From Musa acuminata AAA Group (taxonomy: Eukaryota; Streptophyta; Magnoliopsida; Zingiberales; Musaceae), in contig NC_088357.1 of assembly GCF_036884655.1 (NCBI RefSeq), positions 11,458,501 through 11,522,500 of the forward strand: a DNA stretch of 64,000 bases. Reading direction: 5' to 3'. Below, one piece after another: positions 1-11,461 of the stretch. Position 1 is the first letter of the stretch. Every line of letters starts with the position of its first letter. The position numbers and the translations under genes were made by a program. A model generated the notes under the pieces. That model saw only the letters and a program-made list of their open reading frames with translations. It searched no databases and was not told the DNA's origin.

Positions 1-950
1 ACAGGGCAATCTCAGGCCTTGATTGGTAACGATAAAAATCCAATCGGTACAGACCTTGTATCACCCGATACAAGGTCATGTAACATGTATTGCTTGGTAC
101 AGGATGGTTCGCATACCAGTCCCCTATTAGACCGTTATATACTGCTCATATCGGGTGGTACACCATGGAATGGCGAACCATGCTTTCTACCCATATGTGG
201 TAGATAGTTGCTGTCAGGGATAGCTTACTGATCATGCCCAACAATGTAAGTTGTTGAAAATGAGAGAGAATCCAATTCTTCTTGGCTCAAGTAAAGCATA
301 TACAATTGTTAGTAACTCAAATAATATTAGTTATTGATGAAGAACCTTTGAGGGAGCATAATACTTTATAATATAACAGTCAGTATTCCCAGGTTTTGTA
401 CATCAAAGAGTGACAAAACAAAGGAAAACTTAGTTTGGTGAGCTGAACATAAGTTTATATTGTGATAATGAAAACAAAGACAGTAGATTATGATACAGTG
501 AAACTAATAGAGTTCATGAAGTAATGCCAGTAGAAGAAAATTAAAAATGCTAGCACATAAACAACAACCAACATATGCTTAACAATTTTTACAACTATGG
601 CTTCTGCCTGTGGTAGAATTTGAAATAATTGACTAATCAATAAATTGTCGAACTTCTTACCAAATACATAATCAAAGCTTTTAGTCCATGTAAGAGAAGC
701 ACAAAATGATTTACATAGCACATGATGCAGTCTTAGTACCTAATATGCCCTGGATTAGTCATCCTTGGTTGCCCTTCTTGAGGTAGCAAGGAACATATTT
801 CTCTGTGCAGCTTCACCTAGGAATCTTCTAATTTTCATTATTATTAAATAGAACATCATTCTCGTTTAATTTGACAAGTCAGTGGAATATTCTTTATTTT
901 TGCATATGAACAAGTGTTGGATATATGGGAAATTCATCTTTTTGTTTCAG
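1..950. other. Left edge: villin intron or upstream sequence with CGGTAC/CGATAC-rich repeat
   Basis: No exon is recognisable here. Positions 20-215 are rich in GGTACAG, CCCGATACAAGG and GGGTGGTACAC motifs and resemble the 13831-14050 hAT MITE, probably an old copy. No flanking duplication could be defined. The rest is AT-rich intron-like sequence leading to a TTTGTTTCAG acceptor at 941-950. Confidence 0.4.
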
Positions 951-1751
951 GTGGCAACATCATTAAGTTCCAGCGATTGTTTCATTTTGTAATCTGGAAA
1001 TTCACTATTCATATGGAATGGAAGTTCAAGTACTTTCGAACAGCAGCAGTGTGCTGTACAAATTGCAGAACTTTTAAAGGCATGCATCCAAAATTTTGTA
1101 TCAATTTTTTGGTTCAATGTCATCATTCTCTTTTCCTGTTATGCCAACTTGTGAAATTGTCTTTGCACTTCATGATGACAAATACAGTCAAAGTAAACAG
1201 AGTCAATAGGAAAAAGAGACAACCCAGTGCATGATGCTCCTGCCAATGTAGAGCCTGGGGAGAGTTAAAATACTTAGTAATAGTCTCAGCCAATGCAGCC
1301 AATTCCACAAACACATACAAGCTGCTATGGTGTGGTGTAAGTATGACAATTTTGGTGCAAACTGTTTCAGATATGTGGTTTTGTTTCATTACTAGCTCTG
1401 AGATGCATTTTTGTATCTGCTCATTGTTGGCTTCTGTTTTGAGTCTTGCTTAACTACAAGTATTCTTTTACTTCTAATGTTTATAATTTTGGGCATAAGG
1501 GGATGATCATTTACTTTCAGTGAACAAGAAACTAGAAATATTCTTGGTTTTAGCTTTAGGTTCATCATTGAAACTGCTTTTGCTTTGGCCTATCTGTTAG
1601 TCACTTTTTCTTTAGCCTGTTTGTGGATGGCTGATTTAAGTTTGACATTTTGGTTTTGTTAAAGCAAACCTTTTTAGATACTTTTGGCAATCACTGACAG
1701 CATCTCTGTACATTTCTACAGTACCTCACCTACATCAACATGCATTCACAT

Positions 1752-1779
1752 ACACACACATATTATGTGTGTGTGTGTG
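1752..1779. repeat. CA/TG microsatellite forming an inverted pair
   Basis: A short (CA)n run is followed by TATTA and a (TG)n run, giving an imperfect hairpin inside a villin intron, about 75 bp before the next exon. Confidence 0.8.
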
Positions 1780-2126
1780 CATATTGCATATATGTATACA
1801 CATAATTACACTTATAGAGCTCTATGAATTAACAAGATTCCACTTTCTCCTGCAGCCAGGTGTTGCACTGAAGCATGTCAACAAGGGAACAGAAAACTGT
1901 GCTTTCTGGTTTGCTCTTGGTGGTAAGCAAAGTTTTACCAGCAAAAAGATCACACAAGATATTGTTAAAGATCCTCATTTGTACACGTTTTCATTTAAGA
2001 AAGGTTGGTTCAATCACAAAAGTATAATTTTGGAGATTTTCCTAATCTTTATATATTTTCGTTTATTTTTCCTGATCTAACTTTTGAAATCTGATGTTTA
2101 TTTGTGGTAACATGATGCTTCTCCAG

Positions 2127-2137
2127 GAAAATTAGAG
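2127..2137 (+). other. 11-nt micro-exon of the villin locus
   Basis: GAAAATTAGAG lies between an AG acceptor and a GT donor. It joins the phase-1 end of the exon at 1856-2003 to the phase-0 start of the exon at 2231. The joined reading is FKKGKLEVTEV, which matches the family pattern F-x-K-G-K-x-x-V-E-E/T-E. Without it the reading frame is lost. Confidence 0.85.
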
Positions 2138-4149
2138 GTGTGACTGATTGTTTCCAACTATAATCTTTATATTGAAACTCATGTACTGTTTGCACTTTCT
2201 CATTTTTCTTGCATATAACTGTGCTTGCAGGTTACTGAGGTTTTCAATTATTCTCAAGATTATTTGTTAACCAAAGACATGTTGGTACTTGACACCCATG
2301 CCGAGATCTTTATTTGGATTGGACAGTCGGTGGATTCCAAGGAGAAGCAAAAGGCGTTTCATATAGGACAGGTATTGGTTGTAAGCTTTCTTTTTCTTTT
2401 TCCTACCATCATGTTCTATTTTTGTTGCAATAATCTAATTTATACAAAACATCTTTGTTTTTCAGAAATACATAGATCTTGCAGTGTCACTGGAAGGTTT
2501 ATCCCCACATGTGCCACTTTATAAGATCACGGCGGGTAATGAACCTTCTTTCTTCACGGCGTATTTCTCTTGGGACAATGCAAAATCTATGGTACTTTTC
2601 TGGCTTTTGATTTGCACCTTCATTTTTGGTTGAGCCATCGGTTCTCATCTCTTCAACCTTTCATCGATCAAAGAGCTCAACTTAATGATATAAATCATGG
2701 TTCTATGTTGTAAATAATAGATCTAATAGTTATGAAGTTGGAAAATTGCACACCATGCCTAAGATTCTGAGTTAGAGCCTAAAGAAAAGAATCAAGCGAT
2801 GTAAGTTAGTAAAGGTTTAATAAAAAGTTTAAATTAGTTTGATTAATATCCTGGCTAGGGTGTCGATCGATGGCATGACACATGCTGCCCTCTACCTACG
2901 TGCTGAGTGTCAGTATGGGTGGGCATGTTGATAGCATAGAAAAAAGCCCAAAAAACCTAAAAAAATACCTAAAAAAGGAAAAAAAAACTTAGATTAGGGT
3001 TTTTATTTGGAACTAAATGTAAGTTTAATATAATTTCATCGAAAATAATCTAAATTAAGAAGGAATAGTGGCACATATCTTTTTCAAGATTTAAGGAGTA
3101 GCATTGTGATATGTTTCGACCCGTCCTTTCATTGATATTAAATTATCTATAAAGATATGACTTGAATTATTATATTACAAGTGAAATTTTAAGATTCAAA
3201 TGAATCAAGTAATAGATTGATTAATCAATGGATATACCTGGTTTTACCATAAAAAAGAACGATAGAACTCCACAGGCGATCGATTGGTGTCCTCAATCCT
3301 ATGTATTTGTATATCAATATTGGTATGTTTGTCAGACCTAATTCTGAAATTGCTCTCATGACATAATATACTTAAACATAATATATCATTGGCGCATCAA
3401 TATGGTGATAGTTATAGCTTGATCGTACTTAACCACATGTCTAAGGCGGCTCCCGAGATAAGCATGATTGTGGTATGTATTGGTGCAAAGGTTGGAGATC
3501 ATTGAAACTTCTACTTTCATCACCGATTTGTTGCTTCGTATCATAAGACCGACCAACCTCCAAAAAGAATGACTAACTATTATCGTACTATTGTTGGTCG
3601 CATGATCTTTTATAATATGATGGTTAGGCATATGATAAGCCCCGCTCTATATCTACATTGTATAGGCTCTGTCGTATCTACTCAAAATCATCGACTGCCT
3701 TCCCCTTCCCTTTCCGTGTATAAACTTGTATTTCGTCAAGCTTCATAATCTAAATCTTGGATAGCATATGTAAAATATGGCTCCCTAGTCCATGCACTAC
3801 CCTAAAACTAAGTAGGCGGAACCATCGACTCTTAGCATCACTATCATCATCGATCGAGGCACTACTGTCCACGTCACAGGTATCTCTATAAACCTAGCGA
3901 GTTGCTGAATATGATTGAGAAGGTGCCTCATCGCCTGACTCAATTCTTTCCAATTGTGCGGTTGATGCCACTACCTTTCCCTTTGTCTTTGCATGTTGGG
4001 CAGATGGTTATGCAAGTTGGGTGTTATGACCTCGAGTAGTCTGACTCGAGGTTATCTAACTCCTTTTGCCACATTTTAATCGAGGGATGTTCCTCTTCTT
4101 CTATTATCTCAGTGATAAAACACGAAGGATATAGAAGATCTCCTGCCTC

Positions 4150-5915
4150 ATCAAGTAAAGGATCTCATGGTTCTTTGTTGTTTTGACCTGTTCCAACATC
4201 GGCTATGAATTTTCGTTGTAGTATTCAAGGTTGATAGATCAATCTCTAGTTCCTCTAGCTCCTTGTCCATCTTGGCTCACTGCAACCTTAGCCGCATATT
4301 GTAGTGGACATATCTAGTTTTTCCAACCATCTATATGTTAGTTTGTTGTGGATCTTCATGTGAATCAATGCGAATGTTGATCAATTATGTTCGCAATCAC
4401 TTGATATCGTTGTTTGTAAAAGTACACGGACAAAAACCTTTCTTTAATTAGGTATGGATATTTCAAATTATAAACACCACTCGACTACGAAAAGACATAA
4501 ATAAGACTTTATTAGCATAACAAATCATTAATGTTAATTTTAATTTATAATCAAACATGTATGTGTAAATTTCTCCTACCAGGATCTATACTGTAATGGC
4601 ATGATATAGCTACAGTGTCAGAGAATGAACTGATAGTTTTCTAGAATAGTTAACCCTCCATAATAGCCTTTATTGCATCTTACTTTTTAGCAAGAGTTAG
4701 TATATAATATTCTTTAGTACTAATAATAAATCTGATCACATTCCAAAACTATACCGAATTGAATGGTTGGATTTAGATAATACGCTATAAGATAAATGAT
4801 TTTGTTAGTAAAAATTTTTCGAATATTGAATATTTATATTATAATTTATTCTGAAAATGAATTTACCTATATTATGGATGTCTTGGTTCATATGAGCTAT
4901 GGTCGATATAAGTATTAATTAGTCTTAAAATCATCAGAGAATGCTTTCTTAACTTCCTCTCTTGCTATAAGTTATATTTGTCTAAGATAATGCATCTTCG
5001 GATGCTTATCCATATCGACTGTCCGGAGGACAATATAAAGCGGTCCCACTCTTATTGATGACCTCCCAAAATCTAGAAGAAAGAATTATCTTTCTACCTT
5101 TTTTCCATCGCTCGATTTTGAATACCTTAAACCCAACCATTCCTATGATATGACCATTGCCTTGAGACCCTATTTCTTTTGCTGGATTGACTTTAAAGCG
5201 ATGAAATTTGTAGCAAATCAAGTGATGCTTGGTCAAAATATCTTATCATATTATCATATATATACTTTTGCATCAATAAGTGGACCCAATAATGGTTGTA
5301 TATAAACTTTGTCACCGACTGTGCCCTTGCCACACACTTTCTTACTAATGGTGAGTAACTCATTAATATCCTTCAACTTAAGGTCCATGCAATGAGTTGC
5401 ATATCCAATCTAAAATAGTGTTTGTCTTCTTTCCATTAATTGTAAATCGACCTTCCTAAAATTAGCTCTATTGTCAGTCATAATATGGATAATGTACTAT
5501 GGCCCGATCTCCTCTACCATAATGTCCATTAGGTTTTTAATATAATTTGTATCTTAAATCTTATCGGAAGCATTGAGTCATTAACCGGCTTACGAAATAT
5601 GTCTCTTATATTGTAATATACAAGAAAGTTGATGATGCTCACTGTTGTAGGCTCAGTCCAACTAACACACATCAGTGTCATCCCATACTCATCCCTCTAC
5701 CTTGTGAAGAATTTGATCCAATCTTTCAGTTCTATCATCTCATTTAAATAAATATTGTGTATCTCCTTCGGTGTTGGAGGTTGGATCCCCGTGTTAGTCT
5801 TTTGGATTGAAGATATAATATTCTGATAATATGGACCTTGTCTTGTGTTTGTTAGAGTCCTGTGGAAGTTGAACCACTTTACTATTGCCTTGCCAATATC
5901 CCTTTTTTTTGTATA
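4150..5915 (-). pseudogene. Degenerate hAT-superfamily transposase with DUF659 region
   Basis: Read on the minus strand from about 5915, broken frames match the plant DUF659/hAT transposase family: IQPPTPKEIHNIYL, ELKDWIKFF, EYGMTLMCVSWTEPT (family usually G-x-T-L/I-M-C-D-x-W-T), VSIINFLVYYN, then IYNHYWVHLLMQK. Further down there are echoes of the C-terminal dimerisation region near 4300 (YVHYNMRLRL). In-frame stops occur throughout, for example at 5697-5699 between FFTR and RDEYG. The aspartate expected after MC is Val or absent. The element ends were not found. It sits antisense inside a villin intron and cannot encode active enzyme. Confidence 0.8.
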
Positions 5916-6064
5916 AAAATCATAAATTCTTGTCTGTTTTGCTGTTTATAGAGGATAGGCTTGTGGATCAATACTAACAATCTCATGTGTTGACCTCTTG
6001 CCAAGTTCTCTGATAAAATCATGGATTCCACCTTGTCTCATACGACCAATCCTGCTCAACTGAG

Positions 6065-6225
6065 TTTTAATCGTGCTGCCTAGTATGGGCCTCGTATTGC
6101 CTGATACAGGATACCCAATTCATAACCGCCTAGTATAGGCCGATCCGTGTGCCGGTTACTTATTGGACTAGAACATACCACCTGTATCGTATCATATCGG
6201 GTAGTATAACAAACCCTATCTTGTC
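6065..6225. repeat. CGGTAC/CGATAC-rich repeat, relative of the 220-bp hAT MITE
   Basis: Contains GTATTGCCTGATACAGG, GTGCCGGTTAC and TATCGGGTAGTATAACAAACCCT. The end is a diverged form of the GCAAACCTTG terminus seen at 14041-14050. The left end is unclear. Confidence 0.5.
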
Positions 6226-9200
6226 TTCAAAAGGACTTTAAATACATTTTTTTTAAAGCCTTACTAATAACAAGCAAATTTGATTATTAAAGTCAAATAA
6301 TTATATCTGAAAATAGGAAATTCTTGATGTAAACTTACTATGACTCTAAGTAGACTAAAGCAAAATTAAACTTGTCTAACCAAAATACAACAGCATTTTT
6401 TCACTTCACTAGGTTGCCATGTAGTTTTGGATCTGATTGAGGTGAGTTCCAACCTCAGTATGGACCTAGAATGCCATGTCTTTTACTCATCTCAATCTTG
6501 CTAGTGCCATTTGGTATTTTCCAGATTTGGTGAGGCCAACTTCTACCATGAATGTAGATCTATCCTTTCCTAATCAGAAATAGAAAATAGTATGTATTGC
6601 TGAAGTCATGCTAAGCTCCTTTGTCATTCACTCATGGTGTCGCCTTATAGCTAGATGTGCAATTGTTGACGGAGAAACTGACACATAATTGATGCTGTAT
6701 TATGATCTTTTGTATATCTGTGAATTTTTACCCAAGAAAAACATAAACCATTCACCGTGTGTGTTGTATCTAGTACACTTTTTAATGAATATTGTTCATG
6801 ATGTTTGAGTTCTGAAATAATTTGGTATTGAAAAAAAAGAAACCATTGAGTTGACACCACTTAACGTACAGTGTCTGCTTTGATGAAAAATAGTGAGAGC
6901 TGTAATGTGTAACTTTGTGACTTGAATGACAGTGTAACTTTGTGACTCAAATGACACAATCCATCATTAGATAAGTTGAAGAAATCAGTTAACCTAATAT
7001 GTTGAAATAGTTCCGAATTTGAAATCATTTAATTATCTATTTTATCCTCAAAAAGCTCTAGAAATCAAGGGTTACAAAATTGATATATACCAGACCTTTT
7101 ATTTTTCTTTCTTGACCGTCATTTGAGGTGGGGCTTAAAGTAAAATTTTTGGATGTTCTGTGATATATTGAGGTCTAACTGGATACTCTCTCTACACCTT
7201 TACCATTGTGACCATTGGACCTATACCAACATTTGATTTACATTCATGCACTTTAACCACTTTATTTGAAAGGAGATCAGAAAATATTAGACCTCTCCTC
7301 TTTCTTGTCAATTCTCTTGAATTTTGTCCAAATTGAACTTGTAGAATCCTAAATTATGTGCTTTTCATAATGTATGTGTTCTTGTCTCTAATATAACAAA
7401 TCCGGCACATAGATTTGGCAGGATTGGTTGCCAGATATTTTTTTATCATATTGCACAACATGTATTATCTTGGCCTCAAGCTAAGCCTGCAACTTAGTCT
7501 TAGCTTACTGCATATGCTTCATGCTAGATAAACTCTTCTACATGTGATGCAGGTTCAAGGTAATTCTTTTCAGAAGAAGCTATTGCATTTGTTTGGTACC
7601 GCTATGCATGCTTCAGAGGTACATGTTTGTGAGCCAAGTATCACAGTTAATCAAGCTATAACTGTTTCATGATTAGGTTGAGGTATCAAATAACGAAGCT
7701 GCACTTTGATTAATTGTCAGGCTAGCAAGTTCAACCAAAAGAAAAGAAAGAAATGGTGATTTTGGAAATATTTTATCTGTCTTCCTATATGTTAATTATG
7801 TACTTTTAAAGGATAAAGCTTTTTGTTTTTCTCATCCAACCACAAAAAGCTGGTGTATTTGTTATAAATGTTCTTTCTATGCTAATGCTTAATTTGTACT
7901 CACTGGCTGTTTGTTTCTTTAGTTAGAAACATTAATATATGTTCTATCCAAACCTTCTTTGTTTTCTAGTGCTTTATCTATAAATATATGATGTTGGGTA
8001 TATATTAACTAGGTTGAGCCATTCATGATGTATAAAAAGGATTACTTAAAGCTCACTGAGATCTGACATGCTGGATGCTGACTTTATGCCAATCCGTGGT
8101 TGTTCAGCACATCTTCCATTCTGTCATGATAACACCTGGCCATCTGATGTGCCACTGACATATAGGTCATCCCGTGTATTTGTTTTTCCTCGCTATGAAC
8201 ATTTCGCTGAAACATCATCCTTTGTCATCTGTAAATAATCATGATCTGAAAGAGCTTCATGTATTAGTATCTTGTTTCAGATAGCTAACAGGTATTAATA
8301 TCTGTAAATAACCATCAGATATGATGGCTGACACCCAACAGCTCAATTTTATTAGAAAACACAGAAATTTATGTTAGTTAGAGTTCTAACTTTCATCACT
8401 TTTTCCTCAATTATCATGGAAAGTAGAAAGTGAATCCATGCATGCTTTTCAGTCACTAATATGAGGAATATACTTGATGTTTCAATATGCTGGTGGCCTT
8501 CGTTTTCATATTTCCAATTCTGTTTTAGAACATTTGGGAATTGTACTTCTAACAAGTCATGCTTGATTGCAAGAAAGGATGAAGTGTTAAATGATTTGCA
8601 GTCCAAAGATAAATTTATGATCTATTTTCTGTTTATATTTGATGCAGTCCAAACATAACTCTAACAGTGATCGTCGTGGTGGTCCTACTCAAAGGGCATC
8701 AGCCTTAGCTGCCCTATCATCTGCATTTAAACCATCTTCAAATGCAAAAACATCAGCACCAAAGCCATCACGATCAAACCAAGGATCACGGCGAGCAGCT
8801 GCAGTTGCTGCACTGTCTTCCGTTTTAACTGCTGAGCAAAAGAAGGGAGAATCAGAAACCTCTACAACAAGATTCAGCAGAAGCCCTTCCCCTGGGCCGC
8901 ATGTGACTGTAAATGGTACTTTCTTTGACCCTTTTTTGCTATATCATGGTAGTTGTATGAGCATGTTATCTTCTGCATTCCATTTGCTAAATGTGTTTGC
9001 CCTTCTTAGGAGTTAGGACAATTTTGCAACGCCAGATCTTCATTTTAGACATTACCATTCTCTTTTTCCAGAAGAAACAAAGTTTACTGAAGCCTTTTGA
9101 AAACATTGATGTTTCATATGGGGCTATGAAGCATTTGTCAATATAAGGTGCTGTCATCTTCTTGATGTTGACTTGCCATCTTCCATAGAATCATTTAAGG

Positions 9201-9655
9201 CCCAAAACTTCTCTTAATAATACATCAGCTCAAGGATCTTGTACAAGAGAAAGAAAATGTATTCTTTGTTTTGTAATGCTATCGTTAACTATTGCAGATT
9301 CTGCAAAGATTGAAAGTGCAGGCTCGGAGTTGGGTGATCCTTTTGAGGTTTCAGCGGAGACGGAAATCACAGAAGCGGATAGCTCCGTATCAGAGAGCAA
9401 TGGTGCTACCGTCAGCTATGATCGTCTGAAAGCGAAGTCCATCAATCCATTCAGAGGAATTGACTATAAACAAAGAGAGGTTTGTGAATCAAAATTCTTC
9501 CAACTTGAATGGCCCTCAACCGCTAACTTCTTCATTTGCAGGCTTACTTATCAGAAGCCGAGTTCCAGAAGGTTCTGGACATGACCAAAGAAGCATTTTA
9601 TCGACAACCCAAATGAAAACAGGACATGCAGAAAAGAAAGGTGGATCTCTTCTAA

Positions 9656-11461
9656 GCATTCCCGGCCTGGTGCCATGGATCTTATCCAGCTTAACGATGT
9701 GTTTGCTTGTGTGCTATCTTTCCTCTCCAATTTTTTGGTTCCTCGTGGATTTGCAGTCATGTCGGGAGCGGTCTTGCTTTGGTTTTTTTGTTGATGAGCA
9801 ACAATTGTTTGATTGGGTAAGTTTGGGAGTTGGTAGGCATTCTTTTATTTCTAGCAATCATCCCGAGTTTGGCTGCTCAAGCATATAGTCGTCGTGCGTA
9901 CATGTTTTGTGTTTGATACATATGGATCATGTATGCTTAGGTAAATATGTGCATTGAATCGATGACAAGGTCAAGTTGGGGTTGAATGCAATATCTTATC
10001 CCAAGCGTGTTAACGTTCGATGCATTCCTCTCCCCCGGAAGAAGAACATATGGAGTCCGATATGATCTTTTCGGTAAACACATCTCTTAGCTTTGTTATA
10101 ATGCACTCACATTGAATAGAAACATCTAAATGATCAACACAACCCTATTGGTCAAAGCATGTGAGATCCTTAGTCAAAGTTAGTGTATGATGTATTCATC
10201 TCGAGTAAAAATATTTGAAACGTCCAATGTGGCAGCCTCAATCAAAGTATCTCATCCAATAATCTTGGCAATCACTTCAATCTCATATCCATGTGCTACA
10301 AACGACATGGCAGAATCTAATGCTTATTTAGTTAGACTCCATTTTAGAGGAGAAAGATTTGTATAGACTCCCAAAATCAATTACTAATATAATAAATGCA
10401 GTTCAAAATCGGCTTAGAGGATGGATGCTCGGATAAGCTTAAAAATCCTAACTCTACATGATTATAGATAGAACAAGAGAAATAATTGAGAGAATATCCC
10501 ATCTAATTTCCTAGTCAGAATCATGATTTATAACACCATCCAGACCGGTACATATCGATTCAGTGGTTAGTACCTCAATAATCCACCTCCTACGTGGCTT
10601 CTCTCTCTCTCCCTCTCTCTCTCTCTTTTCTTCTGTTCTCTTCTCTTCCTACACCAGCCTTCTTAGTACTGACCATTACATCGACATACCATGCTATTGT
10701 ATGCCAGCATATGCTGAACCTGTACCGATTAGACAAAGGATCAATATGGATCCAGTACCCAATTTTAAACCATTAAAGATTATCTTGCTGCCAAAGAATA
10801 TATGTACTTGAAAGATCATCCAGAAAATAGACAGTCCACAAACACCAACTGGCTTGACGATAATACAACAAAACCATTTGAGAAGATGCCAGGTTGAGGG
10901 GAAAGGAGTTGGAATTCTGAAACAGGGACGAAATATATGGAACACCACTCTAAATATCATAATTGTTTCACGTCAACTACAATTTCAATGGAAATTATTC
11001 TCGTAACAAGTCAAATCTCAAGTCCTAGGAGGTAAAAGCACACGTACCATGTAAGTAATAACTGATTGGCTCTTGTAGCTTATTCTTAGTACCCCAGGAG
11101 AGTAGATCTGTCTACTACAAAAAAAGTCTGCCATGTCAACTGGGATACCTCAAAACCTCCATTCAAGAAGCAGCTCATATTAACATATGATGTTGCTATA
11201 TATAGACAGAATATGACCAATATATGTGGCTGACGCTTACCATCAAAAGGAGAATCACTATAACGTGCTACCGCATTCAGACCACAGCATCCACAGCTCT
11301 TTCTAACGTTGGATATGCCTTTATAGAACTTGATATGCCTCAGTCCTGGCATTGGTATGCATATGCAGAGCTAGTCATTTCATTCTTCCTAAGCTGCTGC
11401 AACAGGAGGAAGAAAAAGAACCAAACATTAGGACAAAGTAGACAAAAGAGTTTTCAGCAGG
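9656..11461. other. Intergenic region between convergent villin and AP2 loci
   Basis: Both neighbours end here, tail-to-tail, so the two 3' UTRs should lie in this stretch. A CT microsatellite lies at about 10601-10627, within a region (10530-10770) carrying CGGTACATATCG- and CCTGTACCGATT-like motifs related to the GGTACCG-rich repeat family. No protein-coding exon was recognised. Confidence 0.6.
10601..10627. repeat. CT microsatellite
   Basis: A near-continuous CT dinucleotide run with one CCC interruption, in the tail-to-tail intergenic region. Confidence 0.85.

Larger units (their letters stand above)
2592..7552. other. Large villin intron filled with transposon remains
   Basis: A 4.96 kb intron between the exons ending NAKSM and starting VQGNSFQKK. 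It begins GT and ends AG. It contains the hAT-like transposase relic (about 4150-5915, minus), an A-rich stretch near 2940-2990 and a CGGTAC/CGATAC-rich repeat near 6075-6220. The remainder is AT-rich with nothing else recognised. Confidence 0.75.
951..9655 (+). pseudogene. VLN: Villin (actin-bundling protein), 3' half, probably pseudogenised
   Basis: Plant villins bind, bundle and cap actin filaments; this matches the C-terminal half of the VLN2/VLN3 type. Deduced exons: 951-1079, 1856-2003, 2127-2137, 2231-2371, 2466-2591, 7553-7618, 8648-8915, 9298-9479 and 9542-9655; phases agree at every junction. They encode the late gelsolin repeats ([45 protein letters not shown]), the linker (two Ala/Ser-rich ALAALSSAF and [10 protein letters not shown] blocks) and the villin headpiece (AYLSEAEFQKV). 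Two in-frame stops interrupt it: TAA at 990-992, where relatives have Gln, and TGA at 9614-9616, where the headpiece has its conserved Trp. The first exon shown ends at a GC donor. The 5' half lies beyond the left edge. The family call is secure; loss of function is inferred, since skipping the 129-nt first exon would keep frame and bypass one stop. Confidence 0.85.
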
